Shown here in pieces: positions 26,756 to 37,708 of a stretch of DNA of 64,000 nt. Numbering within the stretch: the stretch's first letter is position 1; each line of letters starts with the position of its first letter. This DNA is from Erythrobacter sp. (lineage in GTDB: Bacteria > Pseudomonadota > Alphaproteobacteria > Sphingomonadales > Sphingomonadaceae): contig DAICXZ010000006.1 of assembly GCA_027311945.1 (NCBI GenBank), forward strand, positions 124,001-188,000, in the 5' to 3' direction. The notes under the pieces are model-generated. The model did not search any database. It had not been told where the DNA came from and worked only from the letters and a program-made list of their open reading frames with translations. The position numbers and the translations under genes were made by a program.

Positions 26756-27469
26756 TCAGCTCAGGTGGAGCGTCCAGGGATCCTGTCGATACCACTGGGT
26801 GATGACATATTTCACGCCCCTCACCACCGGGGTTCCGGCGTGCAGCGTGTTGCGGTTGGGCGTGCCGTCGCGCGCCATGTTGTTCCAGGTCAACAAGGCT
26901 CCCGCGACCGGCTTCACCGATAGGCCCAGTTCCGGCCAGTCGGTCTCGCCGCCCTCTTCGACATCGTTGAGGAACAGCATGGCCGTCCATGTGCGTTGCC
27001 CGCCGCGGCGGCGCTCCTGCTGCCAGTAAGGCTCGCTGGCGAAGAAATAGTCGTAGTGGTGCTTGAACTGCTGGCCAGCTTCGTAGCGCTGGCCCTGCGT
27101 GACCTCGGCGTGCTGGTGCGGGATGCCCGTGGCCGCATCGATGCGCTTTTCCAGCCCGCGTGTGGCAGAATCGCCCTGCTCGAAATAGTGCGTGGACGAG
27201 GTGCGGAAGCCGTCGCGCTGGGTGCCCTCGAACAGGGTGGAGGGGCCGATCTTCTTGTCGATGATCTTCACCAGCCGGGCGCATTCGTCGGCGGTGAAGA
27301 AATCGCGCAGCAGGAACATGTCGGCCTTGTCGCCGCCAAGGTCCTCGGCGCGCGGGTCAGCCCTGAGGCGGGCGCGCACCTGAGCCCCGATCAGAGCCAG
27401 CTTGGCCGGGTCTTCCTTCGGGTCGGCAGGGATGCCGCCGAAACGGGTCGAGGTGACGAAACCGTTCAT
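26756..27469 (-). CDS. 2OG-Fe(II) oxygenase, prolyl 4-hydroxylase-like
   Basis: 237 residues. The catalytic double-stranded beta-helix lies in the C-terminal two thirds. Iron ligands are the His and Asp of FKHHYDYF and the distal His in RNTLHAGTPVVRGVKYVITQW, with the following Lys as the likely 2-oxoglutarate ligand. DFFTADECARLVKIID and TSSTHYFEQGD are typical of the P4H alpha-subunit-like bacterial family, which hydroxylates prolyl or other residues in proteins or peptides. The substrate is unknown. It is 27 bases downstream of acnA in the same direction, so it is probably co-transcribed. Confidence 0.9.
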   Translation of the reverse strand: MNGFVTSTRFGGIPADPKEDPAKLALIGAQVRARLRADPRAEDLGGDKADMFLLRDFFTADECARLVKIIDKKIGPSTLFEGTQRDGFRTSSTHYFEQGDSATRGLEKRIDAATGIPHQHAEVTQGQRYEAGQQFKHHYDYFFASEPYWQQERRRGGQRTWTAMLFLNDVEEGGETDWPELGLSVKPVAGALLTWNNMARDGTPNRNTLHAGTPVVRGVKYVITQWYRQDPWTLHLS

Positions 27470-27496
27470 GCGTGCATCCCCTGCCGGGCCTGAAGC

Positions 27497-30169
<2,673 letters not shown>

Positions 30170-30326
30170 GGATGATGGGGTCCCTTTGCTGTTGCTTGCA
30201 TAAGCGTGCTCGTGCGAGAAGCCCGCTGTTCGGGTGCGAACTGCGCGTTTGTGGGGGATTGGTCAAGGCCTCGCGCATCCGGACAGGTTATGAGGCACGC
30301 AAATCGAATGGGGGGCAATTCGGCTC

Positions 30327-30530
30327 ATGATGCTGGTCAAACCGCCGCAGGGTGAGCGGTCGCTGGGCGCGATCTGGATCGCGCTCGCGCTGGCGATCGC
30401 GGCTTTTCTGGGGGCGGCGCTGGGCATGGTGTGGCAGAGTTCCGGCCTCGGCTCGGGAGAGCCGGAAGATGAAGAGGCGGTGGTCGAGGACGGGCCCGCC
30501 AAGGCGCCCGAATCCGCACAGGCACATTAG
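30327..30530 (+). CDS. Small single-pass membrane protein
   Basis: 67 residues: a short basic N-terminus (MLVKPPQGERS), one hydrophobic helix (LGAIWIALALAIAAFLGAALGMVW), and an acidic tail (EPEDEEAVVEDG). Two consecutive ATG codons could serve as start. No family is recognised. It is divergent from acnA and its end overlaps the convergent DMT gene by 4 bases. The clear one-helix layout and high-GC codon pattern support a real gene, but evidence is limited. Confidence 0.55.
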   Translation: MMLVKPPQGERSLGAIWIALALAIAAFLGAALGMVWQSSGLGSGEPEDEEAVVEDGPAKAPESAQAH

Positions 30531-31399
30531 GCGGCGGCGTTCCGTGGCCGTGCAATCCAGCTGGCGACCACAATCATGCAAAGCCCCGCGAAGGTGGCCA
30601 GCGTGACCTTCTCGCCGAACCATTGCCAGCCGATCCACGCCGCCCAGACAAAGCCGGTATATTCGAGCGGAACGAGCGCCTGCGTTTCGGCGCGGGCATA
30701 GGCCCAGGCAATCGCCATCGAGCCAAGCACGGTGAGCGCTCCGGCAATGCCGATTGCTCCGAGCGCGGGGGCTGAGGGCATGGTGAAGGCGAAGGGGGCG
30801 GCGAGCAGCAGCACCAGCCCGCCGATCCCGGAATGAAAGGTCGCCACTTCGATGGGTCCGGCGAGCTGCGACTGGCGGCGGATCACGACGAAGCTGTAGG
30901 CATAGCACAGCGCCGAACCGGCCATGGCGGCAAGGCCCAGCGCCAGATCGTGCGTCAGCCCCGCCGCGCCGATGCGCCCGGCCACGATCACCAGCGCGCC
31001 GACGAAGCCGAGCAGCGAGGCGAGGACCGCGCTGCGGCTGATGGTTTCGCCGAGGAAAATGCGCGCGAGATAGAGCGTTATCAGCGGGGCGACAAAGCTG
31101 ATCGCCAGCGCCTCGGCCAGCGGCAGGCGGGTGAGCGCGAAGAACCAGGTGAGCGACATTGTCGCCGTCACCACCCCGCGCTCGATATGGAGCCTGAGCA
31201 GGTGCCCGCGCGGCCAAGGCGGACGGCGCGCGAGCCACAGCGGGGCAATCAGCATCGCGCCTATCAGGCTGCGCAGCAGGGTGGCTGTATAGGCCCCGGT
31301 CATCAGTGAGGCGTGCTTCATGAACCCGTCCATCACCGTGAACAGTCCAATCCCGCTCGCTGCCAGCAAATAGGGGAGGATAGGATGGCGCACGGGCAT
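30527..31399 (-). CDS. EamA/DMT-superfamily permease
   Basis: 290 residues with about ten membrane helices in two EamA repeats. The first has FMKHASLMTGAYTATLLRSLIGAM and a mid SFVAPLITLYLARIFLGE, a typical DMT motif; the second has ALGAIGIAGALTVLGSMAIAWAYARAETQALVPLEYTGFVWAAWIGW. It resembles RhaT/YdcZ-type S-adenosylmethionine or riboflavin-uptake DMT members, but no substrate can be assigned. It is divergent from the L,D-transpeptidase gene at 31526. Confidence 0.88.
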   Translation of the reverse strand: MPVRHPILPYLLAASGIGLFTVMDGFMKHASLMTGAYTATLLRSLIGAMLIAPLWLARRPPWPRGHLLRLHIERGVVTATMSLTWFFALTRLPLAEALAISFVAPLITLYLARIFLGETISRSAVLASLLGFVGALVIVAGRIGAAGLTHDLALGLAAMAGSALCYAYSFVVIRRQSQLAGPIEVATFHSGIGGLVLLLAAPFAFTMPSAPALGAIGIAGALTVLGSMAIAWAYARAETQALVPLEYTGFVWAAWIGWQWFGEKVTLATFAGLCMIVVASWIARPRNAAA

Positions 31400-31525
31400 G
31401 GCGCAGTGTCTTGCGTGCTTGTATTGGGTGGCGCAACCGGTTCATGCGCGCGTCAGGGCCGGTGCGCGATAGGAGGCAGGCTCAAGACGCGCCTGTCCCT
31501 GCGCGTTTGTGCTAGGAAGAGCTTT

Positions 31526-32899
31526 ATGAATCGTACCCGTGTCCTTCTCGCTTCGAGCCTCGCGCTGGGCGCGCTTGCCAGCCATGCCGCACCGGTCTTG
31601 GCGCAAGGCCTGCCCGCGCAGCCTGTAGGTCAGGGCGACGCCGCCGAGGCGGCTTTGACCTCTGATTTCGAGCAGGCTTTCACCTCTGACGAAGTGGTGC
31701 AGGCCGATCCGCGCCACTTCGAGGCGATGGACTGGACCAACGCTCAGGCGCGAGAACTGCTCGGCGTGATCCGCGCGATCGATGCCGAGGGCCTTGTCCC
31801 GGCCGACTATCTGCCCGACGAATTGGCCACCGCCTTAAGCGCGAACGACGATCAGCAGATCGACGAACTGGCCAGCACGGCCTTTGCCTGGCTGGTGGAA
31901 GACCTGCGCGACGGGCGCACGCCGATGGCAAACCGCAGCCAGTGGTTCGTGGTTGACCCCGATACCGACCGCAATCCCACCGCCGAGGTGATGGCCAAGG
32001 CGCTCGAAACGGGTGATATCGCAGGTGCGCTCGAAGCTCTGAAGCCGACTCACCCCGACTATGCCGCCCTGCGCGACAAGCTGGCCGCAACGCCCGCCAG
32101 GGCCACCGAGGAGCGCCGCCTGATCCGCGCCAACATGGATCGCTGGCGCTGGCTCGCGCGCGATCTGGGGCCGCAGTATCTCATCACCAACGTGCCCGAG
32201 TATCAGCTGCGTCTCACGGTCAACAACCGGATCATCCGCTCCTATCGCACCGTGGTCGGCAAGCCTGGCCGCACCGCCACCCCGCAGCTGGCCGAGACGG
32301 TTGAGGGCGTGGTGTTCAACCCGACCTGGACCGTGCCGCAGTCGATCGTGCGCGGCGAGGGGCTGGGCGAGCGTGTGCTCAACAATCCCAGCTGGGCTGC
32401 CCGGCAGGGCTACCGTGCCACGCGCGGGGCCAATGGCTATATCAGTGTGGTGCAGCAGCCGGGGCCGGGCAACGCGCTGGGCGTGATGAAGCTCGACATG
32501 CCAAACCCGCACGCGATCTTCTTCCACGACACGCCGAGCCGCGAGATGTTCAACCAGGACGACCGCGCGCTCAGCCACGGCTGTATCCGTACCGAGCGGG
32601 CGCTGGAACTGGCGATGACCGTCGCCATTCTCGGCCAGGGCGCTTCGCGGGACGAGGTGGTCGAGATCTCCACCAGCGGCGAATATACCCGCGTGCCGGT
32701 GAAGAAGACGATGCCCGCCTACATCACCTATTTCACTTATGGCGTTGATATCGACGGCAACCTGCGCGAGTTCGCGGACATCTACGAGCGCGATGCGCCG
32801 GTCTTCGCCTCGCTCGATGCGCCGCGTGTGCGTGACCGGGCGCGGGTGTCGAGCGAGGAAGTGATCGAGGTCGTCGACGATCCGCGCGACACGCTCTGA
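31526..32899 (+). CDS. L,D-transpeptidase (YkuD domain, YcbB-like)
   Basis: 457 residues from ATG 31526 with AGGAAGAG upstream. A signal peptide (MNRTRVLLASSLALGALASHAAPVLAQ) precedes an N-terminal helical scaffold typical of YcbB/LdtD-like proteins (LLGVIRAIDAEGLVPADYLPDEL). The YkuD catalytic domain occupies about residues 215-400, with FFHDTPSREMFN and the active-site SHGCIRTERALELA containing the catalytic Cys. These periplasmic enzymes form 3-3 peptidoglycan crosslinks or attach proteins. There is no obvious peptidoglycan-binding repeat, unlike E. coli LdtD. It is convergent with a second, unrelated LdtP-like gene 12 bases away. Confidence 0.9.
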   Translation: MNRTRVLLASSLALGALASHAAPVLAQGLPAQPVGQGDAAEAALTSDFEQAFTSDEVVQADPRHFEAMDWTNAQARELLGVIRAIDAEGLVPADYLPDELATALSANDDQQIDELASTAFAWLVEDLRDGRTPMANRSQWFVVDPDTDRNPTAEVMAKALETGDIAGALEALKPTHPDYAALRDKLAATPARATEERRLIRANMDRWRWLARDLGPQYLITNVPEYQLRLTVNNRIIRSYRTVVGKPGRTATPQLAETVEGVVFNPTWTVPQSIVRGEGLGERVLNNPSWAARQGYRATRGANGYISVVQQPGPGNALGVMKLDMPNPHAIFFHDTPSREMFNQDDRALSHGCIRTERALELAMTVAILGQGASRDEVVEISTSGEYTRVPVKKTMPAYITYFTYGVDIDGNLREFADIYERDAPVFASLDAPRVRDRARVSSEEVIEVVDDPRDTL

Positions 32900-32911
32900 G
32901 CGAGCGCTGCC

Positions 32912-33646
32912 CTATGGCAGCTGCTCGGCGGGATCGGAGACATCGGGCGATATGGGCGCCAGCTCGGGGCCGTTCGCGGCGGCCATGGCTGCGAAGTCGG
33001 GCGTACTCTGCGTTGGTCGCATCACGTCCTCGCCATTCGCGCCGATGCCCAGCGCATCGGCATAGAGCAGTCGTCCGCCCATCAGCCGTGTGAGTGCCTG
33101 CGGGAACACCTCGGGGCCGAAGGCGAAGCAGCCATTGGAGCGGCCAAGCTTGCCCCACCGCGCGACGTGTTCAGGCGTGGCATAGCTTGCCGGATGCATC
33201 ACGATCGCGCGCGGAAAGGCGTTTGAATTGTCGGGATCGAGCCCGCCCAGCCGAACCGAGGTGCCATAGCGGCCCTTGTACCATTCCCAGGTGATATAGG
33301 CACCGCGACTGCTGGCCCAGCTGTCGGTCAGGTTGGAAAAGTCGTTCAGCCAGCCGTCGTGCTCGGGATCGGAGCCGGCGCCGTGCGTGACCAGCACCGA
33401 GTCGACCTTGCCCGCCACCAGATCGACGAAATGGAAGCGCGGCTCGGCCGAATGGAGGCCGTAGTCGGCAATCCCCACCAGATCAGTGTGCCACAGGCTG
33501 GCGCTGGCGCGCTCCGCCTGTTCTCGTGCCACATCGAGCAGGCGCCGCGTGCGCAGGTCAGGCCCGGCCTGCGCGAACAGCCTTGCGGGCGTGGCCACAG
33601 CAGCGGCGGCAGCGGCGGAGCGGGTGAGGAAGTGGCGGCGGTCCAT
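32912..33646 (-). CDS. L,D-transpeptidase catalytic domain-like protein (YkuD_2/PF13645 type), Tat signal
   Basis: 244 residues. ATG 33646 begins a twin-arginine-like signal (MDRRHFLTRSAAAAAAVATPARLFAQ). The domain shows the PF13645 pattern: GIADYGLHSAEPRFHFVDL, VTHGAGSD, and the Cys centre GRSNGCFAFGPEVF with a preceding His/Ser context. This family is related to L,D-transpeptidases and is probably active on peptidoglycan in the periplasm. Unlike the neighbouring YkuD protein it would be exported folded if the Tat signal is real. A longer frame upstream to 33829 has no support. Confidence 0.85.
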   Translation of the reverse strand: MDRRHFLTRSAAAAAAVATPARLFAQAGPDLRTRRLLDVAREQAERASASLWHTDLVGIADYGLHSAEPRFHFVDLVAGKVDSVLVTHGAGSDPEHDGWLNDFSNLTDSWASSRGAYITWEWYKGRYGTSVRLGGLDPDNSNAFPRAIVMHPASYATPEHVARWGKLGRSNGCFAFGPEVFPQALTRLMGGRLLYADALGIGANGEDVMRPTQSTPDFAAMAAANGPELAPISPDVSDPAEQLP

Positions 33647-33689
33647 GCTGCCGCTTATAGACCGCGGCACCTGAACCTTGTCCATACCG

Positions 33690-34616
33690 TCATCGGCCGT
33701 GGAGGGTCTCGATGGCGATCTGGCTGGCTTCGGCATAGCGCCCGTCGGCGTGGCGATCGTCGTCGCCGAAGCGCAGGAAGCTGGTGTCCGCGTCCCAGCC
33801 CGCTGCGCTGCTATGGCGATAGCGCTCACTCGGGAGGATCACGGTGCGGGCCTCGCTGGCAAGCAGAAGGTTGGCCACGACCTGCGCCGCACCTGTCTCG
33901 CTCAGCTCTTCGGCGCTGGCAAACTGTTCGATGCCAGCCCGAAACGCCGCGGCGGTGCGCAGGCCGGGGCCGCCCGCAGCAAAGCCCATAAGAGCTGCGT
34001 CGCCCCGTACATAACGCCAGTCGGGTCGGTCTATCCTTGCCAGCCGGCTTTCGAGCCGGGCTGTCACATCGCCTGTTGCCGGGCCCTCCGGATAGGTTGT
34101 GCGGCAGAAGATGCCCAGCGGCTTGGGTTGCTCCACCGCATCCTCGCCAGGCAGCATGCAGCTGGCGTTGAGCGCGATTGCCTGAGCGACTTCGGGCACC
34201 GGTCCAAGGGTGACGCTGTCGTTCGACAACCACAGCCAGTATTCGCTGTTGCGCCGGTCGAGCAGGGTGCTCAACGCACGCCAACCCGGCCCATCGGGCA
34301 GTGGCACATCGCCTTTGTCCGCTGGCGCGATGATTTCGGGATCGCCGCAATGATGGGCCAGCAGCGCGCGGTCGCTGCCGATCAGCGTGCCATCGTCAAG
34401 CAGCGCCACCCGGCCCCGGCCCAGCCGGGCGTGCAGGCTCTTGATCGCCACCAGGCAGGACAGCAGCTGTTCGGTGCCGATCTCGGCGAACAGCACGAGG
34501 CCATCGTCGCGCGGAGTGATCGGCGGGGTATCCAGAATGCCCTTGATCGCTTCGGCATGGCGCGCCGATTCGACAATGCGCAGCCAGCGGCGGGGAAGGG
34601 GCGGCATGTCGCTCAT
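33690..34616 (-). CDS. Uncharacterised protein, possibly glycosyltransferase-like
   Basis: 308 residues, no signal peptide or membrane helix. A Rossmann-like start (LVLFAEIGTEQLLSCLVAIKSLHARLGRGRVALLDDGTLIGSD) and the later WLWLSNDSVTLGPVPEVAQAI resemble GT-A nucleotide-sugar transferases, where a DxD metal motif would be expected; here the equivalent is NDS. The resemblance is by eye only. Its ATG overlaps the stop of the retropepsin-like gene upstream (ATGA at 34613), so the two are probably translated together. Function is unknown. Confidence 0.7.
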   Translation of the reverse strand: MSDMPPLPRRWLRIVESARHAEAIKGILDTPPITPRDDGLVLFAEIGTEQLLSCLVAIKSLHARLGRGRVALLDDGTLIGSDRALLAHHCGDPEIIAPADKGDVPLPDGPGWRALSTLLDRRNSEYWLWLSNDSVTLGPVPEVAQAIALNASCMLPGEDAVEQPKPLGIFCRTTYPEGPATGDVTARLESRLARIDRPDWRYVRGDAALMGFAAGGPGLRTAAAFRAGIEQFASAEELSETGAAQVVANLLLASEARTVILPSERYRHSSAAGWDADTSFLRFGDDDRHADGRYAEASQIAIETLHGR

Positions 34617-35122
34617 TTGCTCAGCACCATGGTGTCGCCCTCGATGGCGACCTTGTTGATATGGGTTAGGAAGGACTGACCGAGCAGAGAGACCGGCAGG
34701 CCATCGGGCACGACCACGGCGGCAACGTCGTGCGCCTCGATCCCGCCCAGCGAAACGTGGGGCAGGGTGACGAACACGCCGCGCACCGGGCCGGAAGCGC
34801 CGCGCGCCACGGTCGCCAGTTCAGCCTCGTCCCAGTAGAGACCGGCGGCGAGGGCATCGCTCTCGGTCAGCGCGATCATGCTGGCACCGGTATCGACCAG
34901 CATCCGGGTCGGAGCCGCGTCGAGCTGGACTTCGGCGTAGAAGTGACCGTCACCGGCGCGCGGGAGGGACACGTCGTCATCCCATCCGCTGCCAGCTGCG
35001 GAACCAGGCAGCTTGGAAGGGGCCATTTGCGCCGGCACCGGCCCGTCGTCCTCCATCGGCACGACAAAGCCGATGGCGAGGCCAACCAGACATGTCGCAG
35101 CGAGTGGCAGCCCCAGGTTCAT
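34613..35122 (-). CDS. Retropepsin-like aspartic protease (clan AA, TIGR02281-like)
   Basis: 169 residues with an N-terminal membrane anchor (LGLPLAATCLVGLAIGFVV) and a single aspartic-protease lobe. The catalytic motif is MLVDTGASMIAL at about residue 83, preceded by HFYAEVQLDAAPTR; the flap and hydrophobic-hydrophobic-Gly motif are VSLLGQSFL near the C-terminus. Such one-lobe proteins dimerise like retroviral proteases. Alphaproteobacterial members are membrane-anchored and poorly characterised. It overlaps the next gene by ATGA and is 50 bases downstream of ispG. Confidence 0.88.
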   Translation of the reverse strand: MNLGLPLAATCLVGLAIGFVVPMEDDGPVPAQMAPSKLPGSAAGSGWDDDVSLPRAGDGHFYAEVQLDAAPTRMLVDTGASMIALTESDALAAGLYWDEAELATVARGASGPVRGVFVTLPHVSLGGIEAHDVAAVVVPDGLPVSLLGQSFLTHINKVAIEGDTMVLSK

Positions 35123-35172
35123 GGGGCTGGATTCTAGTGATCGTTGCTTATCGGGGAGTAAACGCGGGCTCC

Positions 35173-36324
35173 CTATTCGGCCGCAACCGTCGCATTTCCG
35201 GCATCACTCATCGCGTCTTCGATCTCGGCCGCCTTGGCCTCGACGAGGCGCACGATGTGGTCGAGCATGTCGGCGCTGTCGATGTGGTGGTCCTTAACCC
35301 CTGAAAGGTAAACCATATGTTTGCCGTTGCCGCCGCCGGTGAGCCCGATGTCGGTCTCGCGCGCCTCGCCCGGGCCGTTAACGACGCAGCCGAGAACCGA
35401 AAGGCTCATCGGTGTCTTGATGTGTTCGAGCCGGGCTTCGAGCGCCTCCACGGTGCGAATCACATCGAAGCCCTGCCGCGAGCAAGAGGGGCATGAGACC
35501 ACCCGGACCCCGCGCGTGCGCAGGCCCAGCGCCTTGAGCATCTCGAAGCCGACCTTCACCTCGCGTTCGGGCTCGGCCGAAAGCGAGACGCGGATCGTGT
35601 CGCCAATGCCCGCCCACAAGAGGTTGCCCATGCCGATGGACGATTTCACCGTCCCGCCGATCAGCCCGCCCGCCTCGGTGATACCGAGGTGCAGCGGGCA
35701 ATCGACCGCATCGGCAAGGCCCATATAGGCGGCGACTGCCAGGAACACGTCGGAGGCCTTCACCGCCACCTTGAATTCGTGGAAGTCGTGGTCCTGCAGC
35801 AGCTTGATGTGGTCGAGCGCGCTTTCGATCAACGCTTCGGGGCAGGGTTCGCCGTACTTCTCCAGCAGGTCCTTCTCGAGCGATCCGGCATTCACCCCGA
35901 TGCGGATCGAGCACCCGTTGGCCTTGGCTGCGCGCACCACTTCGGCCACCCGGTCTGACGAGCCGATGTTGCCGGGGTTGATGCGCAGGCAGGCCGCGCC
36001 CTTGTCAGCCGCTTCGAGCGCGCGCTTGTAGTGGAAGTGGATGTCGGCAACGATCGGCACATTGGCCGCGCGCGTGATCTGGTCGAAGTTGGCGGTCGCC
36101 TCTTCGGTGGGGCAGGAGACGCGCACGATATCGGCGCCTGCATCCTCGCAGCGGCGGATCTGGTCGATCGTTGCGGCCACGTCCTCGGTCGGCGTGTTGG
36201 TCATGGTCTGCACGCTGATCGGCGCGCCGCCGCCCACCGGCACCTTGCCGACCATGATCTGACGCGATTGCCGCCGCTCGATCATGCGCCAGGGGCGGAT
36301 GGCGGAAATGCTGTCGGAACTCAT
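35173..36324 (-). CDS. ispG: (E)-4-hydroxy-3-methylbut-2-enyl-diphosphate synthase
   Basis: 383 residues. The 4Fe-4S ligands are in [13 protein letters not shown] and [12 protein letters not shown]; the TIM barrel carries [19 protein letters not shown] at the N-terminus, [11 protein letters not shown] and RINPGNIGS. It catalyses the penultimate step of the MEP isoprenoid pathway, reducing MEcPP to HMBPP; the product isoprenoids feed ubiquinone made by ubiE and ubiB in this window. [12 protein letters not shown] is a plausible start with an AAGGAAGAG-like site upstream. Confidence 0.97.
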   Translation of the reverse strand: MSSDSISAIRPWRMIERRQSRQIMVGKVPVGGGAPISVQTMTNTPTEDVAATIDQIRRCEDAGADIVRVSCPTEEATANFDQITRAANVPIVADIHFHYKRALEAADKGAACLRINPGNIGSSDRVAEVVRAAKANGCSIRIGVNAGSLEKDLLEKYGEPCPEALIESALDHIKLLQDHDFHEFKVAVKASDVFLAVAAYMGLADAVDCPLHLGITEAGGLIGGTVKSSIGMGNLLWAGIGDTIRVSLSAEPEREVKVGFEMLKALGLRTRGVRVVSCPSCSRQGFDVIRTVEALEARLEHIKTPMSLSVLGCVVNGPGEARETDIGLTGGGNGKHMVYLSGVKDHHIDSADMLDHIVRLVEAKAAEIEDAMSDAGNATVAAE

Positions 36325-36518
36325 GTCTCTTCCTTAGCCTGGCCCCAAGGTGTGACAGGTGTGACAGTGTCCTGGGGCAAAAATCCGTGGCGGCGCAAGC
36401 GCGGCCTGCAAGCTGGCATATGGCCACAATATTGCAGGATTGCGAGGGGCTGCGTCATCTCTCGGCATTCCTAGCAGGCGCGGGGCGCGTAGGAAATATC
36501 GCTGGGGCAGGATCAAAG

Positions 36519-36638
36519 CCCTTCCCCTTGGGGAAGGGTTGGGATGGGGGTTCCGCCCCGCCAGCGTCGAGCCCCCACCCCCAGCCCCTCCCCACGGGGA
36601 GGGGAGCAAGGCAAGTCCCTCCCCAAGGGGAGCAAGGC
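36519..36638. repeat. Cluster of GC-rich palindromes between ispG and zntB
   Basis: The 370-base gap between ispG and zntB contains no gene. It holds three perfect hairpins: CCCTTCCCC/GGGGAAGGG (36519-36538), CCCCTCCCC/GGGGAGGGG (36585-36604) and CTCCCC/GGGGAG (36619-36632). GGGGAGCAAGGC occurs twice (36601 and 36627). This matches the style of interspersed repeats seen in sphingomonad intergenic regions and may be a REP-like composite element. It would also form strong RNA structure in the leader of zntB or trailer of transcripts on either strand. Confidence 0.75.
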
Positions 36639-36694
36639 GGGCCACGAGATGTGACCTGCTAGGCAAGCGGCCCTGCTTGCGGCATGGGAAGGCC

Positions 36695-37696
36695 ATGAAC
36701 CTCGATCAAGACAAGGAACTTGAAGGCCCGCTGCTGTTTGCACGCGTGCTCGATGGCAAGGGCGCAGGGCGGGCGATCGGCTGGGAGGCGGCGAAGGGCT
36801 GGGTGCCGCAGAGGCCCGGCGAAGTGATCTGGCTGCACCTGTGCCGCACCTGTGAGGGTGTGACCGGCTATCTCGAAAGCCTCGACATTCCCGAGCCGAC
36901 CGTGGAGCTGCTGGTCTCCGACCGCACCCGCCCGCGCGCCTTCCGCGAGGGCAACACGCTGGTGGTGACGCTGCGCGGTATCAACTTCAATCCCGGCGCC
37001 GAGCCCGAAGACATGGTCTCGATGCAGATGTGGTGCGACGGCACGCGGCTGATCACGCTGCGCAAGGAGCCGATGCAGACCCCGCGTGAGGTGCTGGCCA
37101 TGATCGACGCCCGGGTGGAGGGGCCAAAGGACTGCGGTGCGCTGATCACCGAGCTGACCGAGGCGATGATCTCCCGCATGAGCCATGCGATCATCGACAT
37201 GAACGAGCATATCGACCTGCTTGAGGAGCGCGATATCGAGGATGACGATACCGATCAGGTGCTGAGCCGGATTTCGGTCATCCGCCGCAATTGCCTGGGC
37301 CTGAAGCGCCATATGGGGCCGCAGCACGAAGCGCTGGAGACGATTGCGCGCCAAGCCCCGCCCTGGTTCGAGGATCATGACCGGCGCGAGATTTCCGAAA
37401 GTATCGACCGGCTGCGGCGCTATCTCGACGATCTCGACATCTCGAAGGAAAGCGCCGTGGTGTTGCAGGACGAAATCCGCGCGCGGGCGCTGGCGGGCAG
37501 CGAACGGGCGACCTATATGCTCACCATCGTGGCGGGGATCTTCCTGCCGCTGGGATTTCTGACAGGGCTGCTCGGCGTGAACGTGGGCGGGATGCCCGGC
37601 GCGGATAGTGCCGATGCATTCTGGATCGTCACCGGGCTGTGCGGTGCTATCGTGGCCGTACAGCTGGCGTTGTTCTGGAAGTGGCGCTGGTTCTAG
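36695..37696 (+). CDS. zntB: ZntB-type zinc transporter of the CorA family
   Basis: 333 residues from ATG 36695 (MNLDQDKELEGPLLFARVLDG). The N-terminal cytoplasmic alpha/beta domain (WLHLCRTCEGV...RPRAFREGNTLVVTLRGIN) is followed by long helices and two C-terminal membrane helices. The pore signature is GVNVGGMPG after the first helix; CorA magnesium channels have GMN, while ZntB has the GxN variant followed by GGMP, so ZntB is preferred. It probably transports zinc across the inner membrane. The Kef-type antiporter follows after 12 bases with its own GGAGA site. Confidence 0.88.
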   Translation: MNLDQDKELEGPLLFARVLDGKGAGRAIGWEAAKGWVPQRPGEVIWLHLCRTCEGVTGYLESLDIPEPTVELLVSDRTRPRAFREGNTLVVTLRGINFNPGAEPEDMVSMQMWCDGTRLITLRKEPMQTPREVLAMIDARVEGPKDCGALITELTEAMISRMSHAIIDMNEHIDLLEERDIEDDDTDQVLSRISVIRRNCLGLKRHMGPQHEALETIARQAPPWFEDHDRREISESIDRLRRYLDDLDISKESAVVLQDEIRARALAGSERATYMLTIVAGIFLPLGFLTGLLGVNVGGMPGADSADAFWIVTGLCGAIVAVQLALFWKWRWF

Positions 37697-37708
37697 GAGA
37701 CACGGCCG

